A stretch of DNA of 64,000 bases from Halovulum dunhuangense (GTDB taxonomy: Bacteria; Pseudomonadota; Alphaproteobacteria; Rhodobacterales; Rhodobacteraceae): NCBI RefSeq assembly GCF_013093415.1, contig NZ_JABFBC010000002.1, forward strand, positions 62,001-126,000, read 5' to 3'. Below the pieces are notes generated by a model that saw nothing but the letters and a program-made list of their open reading frames with translations, searched no databases and was not told the DNA's origin. How positions within the stretch are numbered: the stretch's first letter is position 1; each line of letters starts with the position of its first letter. The translations under genes were made by a program, and so were the position numbers. This document shows positions 10,837 to 19,883 of the stretch, in pieces.

Positions 10837-10864
10837 ACTATATATCGAAGCGGCATCGGCGCAA
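10837..10864 (-). promoter_or_regulatory. Probable promoter of the HNH endonuclease gene
   Basis: On the minus strand TTGCGC (10864-10859), a 16-base spacer and TATAGT (10842-10837) form a good sigma-70-type pair about 75 bases before the ATG. The surrounding bases (10830-10845) are conspicuously AT-rich for this genome. Confidence 0.5.
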
Positions 10865-10973
10865 TACTCTACATCTGCGCCGCTCCGCTTGATTGCCGGC
10901 AACATATCCACAGGGACTGACGGTTTTGTGACGCGATCCCACCCGTCCGGCAATTCGTGCTAGGCTTCGGTCC

Positions 10974-11390
10974 ATGTCGAAGGATGATCGCAAACCGCCC
11001 GCCATCCTGGAGGCGGCGCTCTATGCCGAGGATCTAGAGGCGGCGGAAGCCTTTTATGCCGGGGTGCTGGGGCTTCCGGTCGTGGCGCGCCAGTCGTGTC
11101 GGCACGTCTTCTTCCGGGTCCGCGACGGGGTGCTGCTGGTGTTCCGCGCTTCGGCCACGGAAGCCGGGGACACCGGCCCGGTGCCCGGTCACGGCGCGCG
11201 CGGGCCGGGGCATCTGTGCTTTGCCGCAAGTGCTGCGGAACTGGAGGACTGGGTCGCCCGGCTCAAGGCGGCGCATGTCCCGATCGAGGCGGACGTGCGC
11301 TGGCCCGGGGGCGCGCGGTCGATCTATCTGCGCGATCCGGCGGGCAATTCGCTGGAATTCGCCGAGCCCCGGCTCTGGGCCGAGAGTTAG
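10974..11390 (+). CDS. VOC-family (glyoxalase/bleomycin-resistance fold) protein
   Basis: A 138-aa protein with two vicinal-oxygen-chelate repeats. The first begins LEAALYAEDLEAAEAFYAGVLGL and the second has GHLCFAASAAELEDWVARLKA. It ends with SIYLRDPAGNSLEFAEP, whose glutamate is a usual metal ligand. Members include lyases, dioxygenases and binding proteins, so no substrate is assigned. It is transcribed divergently from the HNH gene across 209 bases. Confidence 0.85.
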   Translation: MSKDDRKPPAILEAALYAEDLEAAEAFYAGVLGLPVVARQSCRHVFFRVRDGVLLVFRASATEAGDTGPVPGHGARGPGHLCFAASAAELEDWVARLKAAHVPIEADVRWPGGARSIYLRDPAGNSLEFAEPRLWAES

Positions 11391-11396
11391 GCCGCC

Positions 11397-12059
11397 TCAG
11401 CCGTCGATCCCCAGCCGCTGGCGGATGAAGCCCAGCGCCAGCCCCAGCCCGTCGGGCGCGATGCCATGGGCGGTCCCGCGCGAGACATGGGTTGCCACGG
11501 GGAAACCCGCGCAGCGCAGCGCCTCGGCCGCCTCGGGCATGGCGGCGGGCGGCACCACGTCGTCGCGGTCGCCATGGACCAGCAGGATGGGCATGCGACT
11601 GACCGTCTCGGATGCGAGCATTTCGGGCGCGAGCAGGCGGCCCGAGAACCCCACGATCCCCGCAAGCGGCGTCCTGCGGCGGGGGGCGACATGCAGGCTC
11701 ATCATGGTACCCTGCGAGAACCCCACCAGCACGGTGCGCTCGGGCCCGATGCCGGTTTCCGTGGCCAGCGCATCGAGCCAGGCGTCAAGCGCCTCTGCCG
11801 CGCGCAGCATCCCGGCGCGGGCCTGCGCCTCGGACGAGCCGTCGATCCACGGGATCGGGAACCACTGGCGGCCCATCGGGTTGACCGAACAGGGCTCGGG
11901 CGCGTTCGGCGCGCGAAATTCGGTGTCGGGCAGATGGGGGGCCAGCGGATCGGCAAGCCCGATCAGGTCGGCGCCGTCCGCGCCATAGCCATGCAGAAGA
12001 ACGACCAGCGAACTGGCCGTGCCGGAGGCAGCGTTGCGGGCGGGTCCGGTCAGGCTCAT
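11397..12059 (-). CDS. Phospholipase/carboxylesterase family alpha/beta hydrolase
   Basis: Serine hydrolase of 220 aa in the carboxylesterase/thioesterase 2 family. VVLLHGYGADGADL forms the oxyanion region, GFSQGTMMSL holds the nucleophilic serine, HGDRDDVVPP the acid and SRGTAHGI the histidine. The ATG at 12059 overlaps the stop of the upstream DNA glycosylase gene (ATGA), giving translational coupling and fixing the start. The natural ester substrate is unknown. Confidence 0.9.
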   Translation of the reverse strand: MSLTGPARNAASGTASSLVVLLHGYGADGADLIGLADPLAPHLPDTEFRAPNAPEPCSVNPMGRQWFPIPWIDGSSEAQARAGMLRAAEALDAWLDALATETGIGPERTVLVGFSQGTMMSLHVAPRRRTPLAGIVGFSGRLLAPEMLASETVSRMPILLVHGDRDDVVPPAAMPEAAEALRCAGFPVATHVSRGTAHGIAPDGLGLALGFIRQRLGIDG

Positions 12060-12691
12060 CGGCTGTTCACTCCCTCGCGTTCCTTCACCAGCGCGTAGTA
12101 TTGCCAAAGCAGCTTGGCCGCAACCGACCGCCAGGGCGCCCAGGCTTCCGCCCGCGCGCGCAGGGCACGCTCGCGCGGGCGCTCGGGCAGGTCCAGCGCC
12201 AGCCGCGCCCCTTCCTGCAACGCAAGGTCGCCGGCGGGAAATATGTCGGCCCGGCCAAGGGCGAACATCGCATAGATCTCGGCGGTCCAGACGCCGATGC
12301 CGGGCACGGCGGTAAGCGTGGCGACGATCCCGGCGTCATCCATCCCGTGCAGGCGGTCGAAATCGACGCCGCTCTGTGCCAGCGCCAGCGCATAGCGGAT
12401 CTTCTGGCGCGACAGGCCACAGGCGCGCAGGGCGTCCTCTTCGGCGCGGGCGACGGCGCTGCGCTCGGTCAGGCCGGCCCCCTCCAGTCGGGCCCAGATC
12501 GCGCGGGCAGAGGCGACCGACACCTGCTGGCTGACGATCGCGGACAGAAGCGCCGCAAAGCCCGCCTCGCGCCGGCGCAGCCGCACCGGGCCGGTCGCCT
12601 CGGCCACCGGGGCAAGCGCCGGATCGGCGGCCACCAGCGCGGCGAGGCCATGGTCCATGTCGGTCTCGGATTGCAGAAGTCGGTACGGCAC
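12056..12691 (-). CDS. DNA-3-methyladenine glycosylase II (AlkA-type)
   Basis: A base-excision-repair glycosylase of 211 aa in the HhH-GPD superfamily. Helix-hairpin-helix and Gly/Pro motif: LTAVPGIGVWTAEIYAMFAL; the catalytic aspartate is in FPAGDLALQEG. The region ALLSAIVSQQVSVASARAI is typical of AlkA-like enzymes. The start is GTG at 12691, supported by GGGGAG six bases upstream; the ATG at residue 12 is an alternative. It removes alkylated purines. It is coupled by ATGA to the downstream esterase. Confidence 0.9.
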   Translation of the reverse strand: MPYRLLQSETDMDHGLAALVAADPALAPVAEATGPVRLRRREAGFAALLSAIVSQQVSVASARAIWARLEGAGLTERSAVARAEEDALRACGLSRQKIRYALALAQSGVDFDRLHGMDDAGIVATLTAVPGIGVWTAEIYAMFALGRADIFPAGDLALQEGARLALDLPERPRERALRARAEAWAPWRSVAAKLLWQYYALVKEREGVNSR

Positions 12692-12746
12692 AGGCTACTC
12701 CCCGGGGACCGCTGGACAATACCGGGCCGGCGAGTAGAAGCAATCC

Positions 12747-13961
12747 ATGACCACGGATTCCCGCGCCCGCCGCAACGTCATCGTCCTTGTCTCCGCCCAG
12801 GCCATCCTGGGCGCGCAGATGCCGATCAGCTTCGTGCTTGGCGGGCTGTCGGGCCAGATGCTGAGCCCGGTCGCCTGTTTCGCCACGCTGCCCATTTCGC
12901 TGATCGTGCTGACGACGATGTTCGCGGCCCCCATCCTGTCGGAATACATGCAGCGCCACGGGCGGCGCGCGGGCTTCGTGATCGGGGCGGCGGGCGGTGC
13001 CGCGGGCGGCGCGCTGGGGGCGGCGGGGTTGCTGCTGGGCTCGTTCCCGCTGTTCCTGCTGGCCTCGATCGGGACCGGCATCTACATGGCCGCGCAGGGC
13101 TTCTACCGCTTCGCCGCAACCGATACCGCAAGCGACGCCTTCCGCGCCAAGGCGATTTCCTATGTCATGGCGGGCGGGCTTCTGTCGGCGGTGATCGGCC
13201 CGCAACTGGTCAAGCTGAGCGGCGACTGGACCGACCCGATCCCGTTCGCGGGCGGCTATCTTGCCATCGTGGGCCTGAACCTTTTGGGCGTGCTGGTGTT
13301 CCGCTTCCTCGACATCCCCAGGCCCCCCGCGCCGGCCATCGACGCGCCCGCGGGCCGCAGCCGGATGGAGCTGTTGCGCAGCCCCCGGATCGCGGTGGCG
13401 ATGATCTGCGCCATGGTCAGCTATGCGCTGATGAACCTGGTGATGACCTCGACCCCGCTGGCGGTGGTCGGCTGCGGCTTCACCACCGACAATGCCGCCG
13501 ACATCGTCTCGGCGCATGTGCTGGCGATGTTCGCGCCGTCCTTCTTCACCGGCCACCTGATCGCGCGTTTCGGTGTCGAACGGGTGATCGCGGCCGGGCT
13601 GGTGCTGCTGGCCGCCGCGGGCCTGGTGGCCATCGCGGGGGTGGAGTTGCTGAACTTCTACGCAGCCCTGATCCTGCTCGGGCTGGGCTGGAACTTCGGC
13701 TATATCGGCGCGACGGCCATGCTGTCGGGCGCGCACAGCCCCGAGGAACGCGGCCGGGTTCAGGGCATGAACGACGCGGCCGTGTTCGGCATGGTGACCA
13801 TCGCCTCCTTCGCCTCGGGCCTGCTGTCGAATTGCGCGGGCACCGACGCGGTCGAGGGCTGGACGCTGGTGAACATCGCCATGATCCCGTTCCTGACGCT
13901 GGCGGGCGGGGTGCTTCTGTGGTTCACCCTGCGCGGGCGCGCGGTCAGAAGCGCCCGGTAA
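12747..13961 (+). CDS. MFS transporter
   Basis: A 404-aa membrane protein with about twelve hydrophobic segments split into two halves. The loop between helices 2 and 3 reads SEYMQRHGRRAGFVIG, a degenerate MFS motif A, and the matching loop in the second half is IARFGVERVIAAG. There is no clue to the substrate. It is divergent from the glycosylase-esterase pair and overlaps the convergent NDUFAF6-like gene by 17 bases at the 3' ends. Confidence 0.88.
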   Translation: MTTDSRARRNVIVLVSAQAILGAQMPISFVLGGLSGQMLSPVACFATLPISLIVLTTMFAAPILSEYMQRHGRRAGFVIGAAGGAAGGALGAAGLLLGSFPLFLLASIGTGIYMAAQGFYRFAATDTASDAFRAKAISYVMAGGLLSAVIGPQLVKLSGDWTDPIPFAGGYLAIVGLNLLGVLVFRFLDIPRPPAPAIDAPAGRSRMELLRSPRIAVAMICAMVSYALMNLVMTSTPLAVVGCGFTTDNAADIVSAHVLAMFAPSFFTGHLIARFGVERVIAAGLVLLAAAGLVAIAGVELLNFYAALILLGLGWNFGYIGATAMLSGAHSPEERGRVQGMNDAAVFGMVTIASFASGLLSNCAGTDAVEGWTLVNIAMIPFLTLAGGVLLWFTLRGRAVRSAR

Positions 13962-14745
13962 GCCCGGCCTTCAGCAGGGCTGCGCGGCGGCGAAACTCCG
14001 ACAGCGCAAGCCGCCCCTCCAGCGCCGCCTGCGGATCGGCCTTCGCGGCCGTGAGAATGGCGCGCGCAGGCCCCCCGGCTATGAAGGCGGGGCGCGCGGC
14101 ACGGGGCACGGGCATGGCGCGGGAAAGCGCATCCAGCCGGGCCAGCGCGGTCTCTGCCAGTTCGCGCACGGCGTCGGCCCCCGATCCGGGCAGCGCGCGC
14201 CGCCCGGCCTGTTCCAGCGCGGGCAGTGCGCGGATATAGCCCGCGGCCCCCGCGATGGTACCGTAATCGCGTGCAAGCCCGGCCAGCGCCCCCTGCCCCA
14301 GCGCATGGGCGGCAAGGGCCATGAGCGCACCCCCGGTATCCGCAAGATAGCGCCACAGCCGGTCCGGCGCATCCGCGACCGGCTCGGCCCGCGCGTCCAT
14401 GCGGCGCGCCTCGATCAGCGTCTCGAAGGGGGCGCGCGGCAGGTCCGTCTCGTGCACGGCGGCGGCCAGCGGGGCGACCACCTCGTGGGCGCGGGGCAGT
14501 TGACCCGCAAATATCTCCTCGACGGCATCGGCCCACCATTGCACCCGCATCTCGGCCAGCATCGGCTCGGACGTGACCCAGGGCGCGCGCGCCAGTTCCA
14601 GGTTGAAGGCGTAAAGCGCGATCAGATGCGCCCGGCGTTCGACCGGCGCGGCCATGACGGCGGCGAAACGCTCGGGATCCGATCCCGCCAGCCGCGCCGC
14701 GCAGGCATCGAGCGCCGCGCGCATCTCGGGCCCCTTTCCGGTCAT
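13945..14745 (-). CDS. NDUFAF6-like squalene/phytoene synthase superfamily protein
   Basis: A 266-aa member of the squalene/phytoene synthase fold. The Asp-rich prenyl-diphosphate motif expected after the YAF sequence is absent: the protein reads LYAFNLELARAPW. It instead has EMRVQWWADAVEEI and YIRALPALEQAGRRALP, which I associate with the NDUFAF6 (complex I assembly factor) branch rather than carotenoid synthases. Its ATG overlaps the methyltransferase stop (ATGA); MRAALDACAARLAG six codons later is an alternative start. A role in respiratory complex assembly is inferred from family resemblance only. Confidence 0.78.
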   Translation of the reverse strand: MTGKGPEMRAALDACAARLAGSDPERFAAVMAAPVERRAHLIALYAFNLELARAPWVTSEPMLAEMRVQWWADAVEEIFAGQLPRAHEVVAPLAAAVHETDLPRAPFETLIEARRMDARAEPVADAPDRLWRYLADTGGALMALAAHALGQGALAGLARDYGTIAGAAGYIRALPALEQAGRRALPGSGADAVRELAETALARLDALSRAMPVPRAARPAFIAGGPARAILTAAKADPQAALEGRLALSEFRRRAALLKAGLTGRF

Positions 14746-15458
14746 TCGGGGCGCACCACGAACAGCCGGTAGCCAAAGGCGTCGCGATGCGCCCGCCAGA
14801 CGGCGATTTCCGTCTCGTGCGCGCGCAGCACTTCTTCCAGCGCCGGCGACGCGCCGCTGGCGCGCAGCATGGCGATCCGCGCCTCCATCGGCTGGAAATA
14901 GCCCTCCCAGGCGGCATCGCCCAGAACCCGCGTGCCGAGTACGGCGTAACCCGCACGCCCGATCGCGGCGGTCACGCCCTCGGTATCGGTCATGGCGGGA
15001 TATTCCTTCCAGAAAGCGGCCGCATCGGGCGGGCGGTCGGCGCCCAGCCAGACGACCTCGCTGAAGGCGACGGCCCCGCCCGGCGCCAGCGCCGCTGCCC
15101 AGGCCCTCAGCGCCGCCTCGACGCCCAGGAAATAGACGGCGCCCGCGGACCAGACGAAATCGAAAGGGCCGCCCGGCGGGGCCGCCATGTCGCCCTGCAC
15201 CGCGCTGACCCGCGGATCGCCCGCGTGGCGCGCGGCGATCCCCTGGGCAAAGGGGGCATGCGCCTCGATCGCGGTGACATGGCCCTTGGGCGCGGCCTCC
15301 AGAAGCCCCGCCACGTCGGCGCCCGGCCCCGCGCCCGCGTCCAGGATCCGCGCATCGCGCCCGACACCGGCCAGCGCGCAGGCCCAGCGCAGGCTTTCGG
15401 CATCGCCCGGCCCCTCGCGCGGCAGATCGCTGTGCAGAAGGAAGAATTCGGGGGTCAC
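14742..15458 (-). CDS. Class I SAM-dependent methyltransferase
   Basis: A 238-aa Rossmann-fold methyltransferase. Motif I is ARILDAGAGPGADVAGLLE (SAM glycine loop), and the acidic ribose ligand is in VTAIEAHAPFA. Motif II/post-II includes SAVQGDMAAPPGGPFDFVWSAGAVYFLG. No methyl acceptor can be assigned. It is coupled by ATGA overlaps at both ends, to cimA upstream and the NDUFAF6-like gene downstream. Confidence 0.87.
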   Translation of the reverse strand: MTPEFFLLHSDLPREGPGDAESLRWACALAGVGRDARILDAGAGPGADVAGLLEAAPKGHVTAIEAHAPFAQGIAARHAGDPRVSAVQGDMAAPPGGPFDFVWSAGAVYFLGVEAALRAWAAALAPGGAVAFSEVVWLGADRPPDAAAFWKEYPAMTDTEGVTAAIGRAGYAVLGTRVLGDAAWEGYFQPMEARIAMLRASGASPALEEVLRAHETEIAVWRAHRDAFGYRLFVVRPE

Positions 15459-17077
15459 GCCGGTTCCACCCCGTCGCGCAGCAGCTTCCAGACGATGGAA
15501 TCGAGCAGCGCCTGGAACGAGGCGTCGACCACGTTGGCCGAGACGCCCACGGTGGACCAGCGCCGGCCCTGCCCGTCCTCGCTGTCGATGATGACGCGGG
15601 TAACGGCGTCGGTCCCGCCATTGGTGATGCGGACACGGAAATCCACGAGGCGCAGATCCTCGATGCTGGACTGGTAGGGGCCCAGATCCTTGGCCAGCGC
15701 GCGGCTCAGCGCGTTGACCGGGCCCTGGTCGTGGCCGCTCTCGTCGCGAGATTCGGACACCGACATCAGCCGCTCGTCGCCGATGCGCACCACGACCACC
15801 GCCTCGGACACGGTGATCCGCTCGTTCCTCGCATTGTAGCGCCGGTCGACGGTGACGCGGTAGCGCTCGACATCGAAGAAGCGCGGCAAGAGCCCCAGAT
15901 GCCCGCGCGCCACCAGTTCGAACGAGGCGGGCGCGGTGTCATAGGCAAAGCCGCGATCCTCGCGCGCCTTGATGTCCTCGAGGATGAGGGCCAGGCGCGG
16001 ATCGCCCTTCTCGACGGTGATGCCCGCCGCCTCCAGCCGCTCGCGCAGGTTTGACTGGCCGGCCTGGTTCGACATCGGGATGAAGCGGGCGTTGCCGACC
16101 GCCTCGGGGGGGATGTGCTCGTAGGTGGTGGGGTCCTTCGCGATCGCCGAGGCGTGCAGCCCCGCCTTGTGGGTGAAGGCAGAGGCGCCCACATAGGGCG
16201 CGGCGGGGTTCGGCACCCGGTTCAGGATGTCGTCGAGAAGGCGCGACACCTTGGTCAGGCTGCGCAGCCCGTCCTGCGTGACGCCGATCTCGAACTGGCT
16301 GGCATAGGGCTCCTTCAGCATCAGCGTCGGGATCAGCGAGACGAGGTTCGCATTGCCGCAACGTTCCCCCAGCCCGTTCAGCGTGCCCTGGATCTGCCGC
16401 GCGCCGGCCGCGACGGCGACCAGGCTGTTGGCGACCGCGTTCTCGGTGTCGTTATGGGTGTGGATGCCAAGGCGCGCCCCCGGCACGCCCGCGTCGACCG
16501 CGGCTTTCACGCCCTTGCGGATGTCATGGGGCAGCGCGCCGCCATTGGTATCGCAGAGCACCACCCAGCGCGCGCCCGCCTGGTACGCCGCCCGGATACA
16601 GGCCAGCGCGTAGTCGGGATTGGCGCGGTAGCCGTCGAAGAAATGCTCCGCGTCGAACAGCGCCTCGCGCCCCCCGGCCACGACATGGGCGACCGATGCG
16701 GCGATGTTCTCGAGGTTTTCCTCAAGCGTGATGCCAAGCGCGGTGGTGACGTGGAAGTCATGGGTCTTGCCCACCAGGCAGACGGCGGGCGTGTTCGCGT
16801 TCATCACCGCCGCCAGCACGTCGTCATTCGCGGCCGAGCGCCCGGCGCGCTTGGTCATGCCGAAGGCGGTAAAGGTGGCGCGGGTCCGGGGCGCACGGGC
16901 GAAGAACTCGCTGTCGGTCGGGTTGGCGCCCGGCCAGCCCCCCTCGATGTAGTCGAGGCCCAGCCGGTCGAGGGCCGCCGCGATGCGGGTCTTGTCCTCG
17001 AACGAGAAGTCCACGCCCTGGGTCTGCTGCCCGTCGCGCAGGGTGGTGTCGTAGAGATAGAGACGTTCGCGGGTCAT
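15455..17077 (-). CDS. cimA: (R)-citramalate synthase
   Basis: A 540-aa enzyme of the HMG-CoA lyase/LeuA superfamily, predicted to condense pyruvate and acetyl-CoA to citramalate, the first step of the threonine-independent route to isoleucine. The catalytic barrel opens with LYDTTLRDGQQTQGVDFS and has the metal-binding HTHNDTENAVANSLVAV. The C-terminal third is a LeuA-type regulatory domain (RYRVTVDRRYNARN onward). The N-terminal phrase and total length match the CimA/LeuA2 group better than isopropylmalate synthase. It is the first gene of a cimA-methyltransferase-NDUFAF6-like unit. Confidence 0.9.
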   Translation of the reverse strand: MTRERLYLYDTTLRDGQQTQGVDFSFEDKTRIAAALDRLGLDYIEGGWPGANPTDSEFFARAPRTRATFTAFGMTKRAGRSAANDDVLAAVMNANTPAVCLVGKTHDFHVTTALGITLEENLENIAASVAHVVAGGREALFDAEHFFDGYRANPDYALACIRAAYQAGARWVVLCDTNGGALPHDIRKGVKAAVDAGVPGARLGIHTHNDTENAVANSLVAVAAGARQIQGTLNGLGERCGNANLVSLIPTLMLKEPYASQFEIGVTQDGLRSLTKVSRLLDDILNRVPNPAAPYVGASAFTHKAGLHASAIAKDPTTYEHIPPEAVGNARFIPMSNQAGQSNLRERLEAAGITVEKGDPRLALILEDIKAREDRGFAYDTAPASFELVARGHLGLLPRFFDVERYRVTVDRRYNARNERITVSEAVVVVRIGDERLMSVSESRDESGHDQGPVNALSRALAKDLGPYQSSIEDLRLVDFRVRITNGGTDAVTRVIIDSEDGQGRRWSTVGVSANVVDASFQALLDSIVWKLLRDGVEPA

Positions 17078-17120
17078 CGGCGCGCTCTCCTGCGGGCGGT
17101 TGCGCGGGCGGCGGGGGCGG

Positions 17121-17157
17121 GATGCCTCCGGCGGGGATATTTGAAGAAAGTGGAAGG
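17121..17157 (-). repeat. Intergenic element resembling a sequence frequent in Rhodobacterales
   Basis: The 88-base gap between cysS and cimA contains GCCTCCGGCGGGGATATTTG (17124-17143) followed by AAGAAAGTGGAAGG. From memory, closely similar strings recur in intergenic regions of many Rhodobacteraceae genomes. Only one copy is present in this window, so repetition is not shown by this sequence. Confidence 0.35.
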
Positions 17158-17165
17158 CGGGCGGG

Positions 17166-18530
17166 TCATTTCAGGGCCTCGAGGCGGGAGGGGTCGAAGC
17201 CGGGAAGAAGGCTCCAGCTGGTGCCTTCGGGCGTGTCCTTGATCTCGACGCCGGCGGCGGCGAAGGCGTCGCGGATCGCGTCTGCGCGAGCGAAATCGCG
17301 AGCAGCGCGGGCGGTGCGGCGGGCCCCGAGAAGTTCCTCGATCAGGGCGGCGGCATCGTCGGACGCCTCGGCCCAAGCGCCCTCGTCATCCGCGAGCAGG
17401 CCAAGAAGGACGGCCGACGCCTTGAGGGCCGCGGCATCCTCCGTGGCGAGGCGGTGAAGGGCGGCAAGGGCCGCGGGCGTGTTCAGATCGTCGGCGAGCG
17501 CCTCGAGCACGCTCGAGGCCGGGCTGGCGGCGGGTTCGATGCCCGCCGTCAGCCCGCGCCACTTGCGCAGCGTCGCCTCGGCCTGGCGCGCCTTTTCCGC
17601 TGTCCAGTCCATCGGGCTGCGGTAATGCGTCATCAGGAAGACGAAGCGGATCACCTCGCCGGGGATGCCCTGGTCCAGCAGATCGCGCACGGTGAAGAAG
17701 TTGCCCAGGGACTTGGACATCTTCCTGCCCTCTACCTGAAGCATCTCGTTGTGCAGCCAGACGCGGGCGAAGCCGCAGCCGTCGCAGGCGCATCTGGACT
17801 GGGCGATCTCGTTCTCGTGGTGGGGGAATTGCAGGTCGATGCCGCCGCCATGGATGTCGAAATCCGTGCCCAGCAGCGCCTCGGACATGGCCGAGCATTC
17901 GATGTGCCAGCCGGGGCGGCCGCGGCCCCAGGGGCTGTCCCAGCCGGGCGTCGCCGCATCCGAGGGTTTCCAGAGCACGAAATCCATCGGATCGCGCTTC
18001 CAGGGCGCGACCTCTACCCTTGCACCGGCGATCATGTCCTCGGTCGAGCGGCCCGAGAGGCGGCCGTATTCGGCGTATTTCGCCACCTCGAACAGCACAT
18101 GGCCATGCGCCTCGTAGGCCATGCCGCGGCCGATCAGACGTTCGATCATGGCGATCATCTGCGGGATGTAGTCGGTCGCGCGCGGCATGTCGGTGGGCCG
18201 CAGGGCGCCCAGCGCGTCCATGTCCTGAAGATACCAGGCGATGGTCTCGTCGGTGATGCCGCGGATCGGGCGCCCCGTCGCGGCGGCGCGGGCGTTGATC
18301 TTGTCGTCCACGTCGGTGAAGTTCCGGACGTAGCGCACATGGTCCTCGCCGTAGACATGGCGCAGCAGGCGGTAGAGCACGTCGAAGACCACCACGGGGC
18401 GGGCATTGCCCAGATGCGCCCGGTCATAGACCGTCGGCCCGCAGACATAGAGGCGGACATTCCTCGAGTCGATCGGCTCGAAGGGCTCCTTGCGGCGGGT
18501 GGCTGTGTTGGTCAGCTGGATCTGGGTCAT
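17166..18530 (-). CDS. cysS: Cysteinyl-tRNA synthetase
   Basis: Class I aminoacyl-tRNA synthetase of 454 aa charging tRNA-Cys. The HIGH-type motif is in [19 protein letters not shown] and the KMSKS loop in [11 protein letters not shown]. The zinc-ligand region includes [13 protein letters not shown] and [17 protein letters not shown]. The length is standard. The gene ends 88 bases before cimA on the same strand. Confidence 0.97.
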   Translation of the reverse strand: MTQIQLTNTATRRKEPFEPIDSRNVRLYVCGPTVYDRAHLGNARPVVVFDVLYRLLRHVYGEDHVRYVRNFTDVDDKINARAAATGRPIRGITDETIAWYLQDMDALGALRPTDMPRATDYIPQMIAMIERLIGRGMAYEAHGHVLFEVAKYAEYGRLSGRSTEDMIAGARVEVAPWKRDPMDFVLWKPSDAATPGWDSPWGRGRPGWHIECSAMSEALLGTDFDIHGGGIDLQFPHHENEIAQSRCACDGCGFARVWLHNEMLQVEGRKMSKSLGNFFTVRDLLDQGIPGEVIRFVFLMTHYRSPMDWTAEKARQAEATLRKWRGLTAGIEPAASPASSVLEALADDLNTPAALAALHRLATEDAAALKASAVLLGLLADDEGAWAEASDDAAALIEELLGARRTARAARDFARADAIRDAFAAAGVEIKDTPEGTSWSLLPGFDPSRLEALK

Positions 18531-18701
18531 GGGCGCGGGTCCGGGCAGATGGCTCCCGTGGCGCCCTAGCAGTCTTGGATGGTCTGGAAAAGACGAAACG
18601 GCGCCGCGGACGTGTGGGTCAGCGGATAATGATGCAGCAAATGCAGGTGGCGTTCGTCGTCATGGCCGCACCATGCGCGGGGCGCAGGGCAATGGCAAGG
18701 G

Positions 18702-18737
18702 AAAAACCGCGGCCCGGGAGGCAGGTCCGGGCCGCGG
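18702..18737 (-). terminator. Rho-independent terminator of the outer-membrane barrel gene
   Basis: On the minus strand an 11-base perfect stem, CCGCGGCCCGG/CCGGGCCGCGG, with a 9-base loop is followed directly by TTTTT (18706-18702). A second hairpin, 8-base stem with 5-base loop (18747-18767), lies between it and the stop codon. The tandem hairpins should insulate cysS from this gene. Confidence 0.88.
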
Positions 18738-18773
18738 CAGGCATGGCCGGCGGGGCAGTCCCGCCGGTCCCGC

Positions 18774-19376
18774 TCAGAAGCGGTAGTTCACGCGGGCGGC
18801 GATGGTGTTCGCCTCGATATCCGCGCCCGAGCCGTCGAAATCGTCGAACTTGTGGTAGAGATACTCGACGCCGCCGACCCAGCGATCGGTCAGCATGATG
18901 TCCATGCCGGCGCCGGCCACCCAGCCCCAGTCGCTGGCGCTGGCCCCGCCGACATCGCCATCGGCATAGGCCGCGCCGCCCGTGAGGTAGAACAGCGTCC
19001 GGCCCGCGTCATAGCCCGCGCGGCCCTTCAGGCGGGCGATGGTGTCGATCTGGTCGGCGCTGCCCTCGACCTGGAGATCGGCCAGGCTCAGGTCTGCCTC
19101 GGCCCCCAGGACGAAATTGCCCAGGTCGTAGTTGTAGCCGGCCTGAAGCCCGCCGATCACGCCATCGAGATCGCCGCCGGGCGTCGCCTCGCCGAAGCCG
19201 TAGCCGAGGTTGCCACCGGCATAGAAGCCGGTCCAGTCGCTGCCCATCGGCGCCGGGGCCGCCACCGGGGCGGGCGCCATCACGGGCGTGTCGGCCGGAG
19301 CCGGGGCGAGATTGCCGGCCATTGCCGGGGCCGCAAGGCCGATCGTCGATGCGGTCAGGATGAGAATGCGTTTCAT
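18774..19376 (-). CDS. Outer-membrane beta-barrel protein (Omp25/OmpA-like porin fold)
   Basis: A 200-aa secreted protein: signal peptide MKRILILTASTIGLAAPAMA, then a short Pro/Ala-rich linker, then an eight-stranded-type barrel beginning DWTGFYAGGNLGYGFG. The last residue is Phe (ARVNYRF), the standard outer-membrane insertion signal. Alternating aromatic strands such as VGGVEYLYHKF support the fold. GGGGA lies ten bases before the ATG at 19376; upstream codons of the frame are not part of the protein. A strong terminator follows. It is probably an abundant structural or adhesion-type surface protein; function not assigned. Confidence 0.88.
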   Translation of the reverse strand: MKRILILTASTIGLAAPAMAGNLAPAPADTPVMAPAPVAAPAPMGSDWTGFYAGGNLGYGFGEATPGGDLDGVIGGLQAGYNYDLGNFVLGAEADLSLADLQVEGSADQIDTIARLKGRAGYDAGRTLFYLTGGAAYADGDVGGASASDWGWVAGAGMDIMLTDRWVGGVEYLYHKFDDFDGSGADIEANTIAARVNYRF

Positions 19377-19592
19377 TTCATGTCCCCACGTTGTTTTCCC
19401 ATCAAGGGAAGTTGTCGGTTTGCGCCGGATGTCCGGCACTGCTCATGTGGGGGACGCTGTCGCGCATTGAACCCCGGCGCCATTCACAAAGGTGAAACCC
19501 TGTTTCGACGGCGGAAAATGGCGGATCCGGCGCGATTTCGGCAGATTCCGGCTTGATCTCCCTGCGCGGGGCGGATACCTGAGGCGCGCTGC

Positions 19593-19666
19593 TGGGGAAT
19601 AGTTTAACGGTAGAACAGCGGACTCTGACTCCGTCGGTCCTGGTTCGAATCCAGGTTCCCCAGCCA
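19593..19666 (+). tRNA. tRNA-Gln(CTG)
   Basis: The acceptor stem TGGGGAA pairs with TTCCCCA, then G and an encoded CCA. The anticodon loop CTCTGAC gives CTG (codon CAG), flanked by GCGGA/TCCGT. The T-arm GGTTCGAATCC is standard. The gene is 74 nt and lies just before the catabolic island that extends to 33.5 kb. Confidence 0.97.
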
Positions 19667-19817
19667 GACAATTCCAGCACCAAGACCCGAATCCATGACC
19701 TGCCGCCCGCACCGGATCGGGGGGCGGGCAACCGGCGACGGACCGCGCGCCCCATTGTGGTCGGATCCCTGCCGGCTGCCGTGTGGAAGCCGATCGCAAG
19801 CATCTGCGGAAAGACAG

Positions 19818-19856
19818 CGCACGGCCCGGGGGGTTAATCCCCGGATCGTGCGTTTT
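19818..19856 (+). terminator. Long hairpin with T-tract between tRNA-Gln and the TPP enzyme gene
   Basis: CGCACG (19818-19823) pairs with CGTGCG (19847-19852) and CCGGGG (19826-19831) with CCCCGG (19839-19844), with a 2x2 internal loop and the apical loop GGTTAAT. TTTT follows on the plus strand. It could end tRNA-Gln read-through. Read on the minus strand, it lies 28 bases past the stop of the TPP-enzyme gene and could end the tctCBA operon. Confidence 0.65.
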
Positions 19857-19883
19857 CTCGACGCGCGGACGCGCGCACCGGGA

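Noticed and set aside
18575-18898. Small plus-strand frames between cysS and the outer-membrane barrel gene
   Set aside because: They run through two terminator hairpins and into the antisense of the barrel gene, and their sequence is Arg/Gly-rich without protein character.
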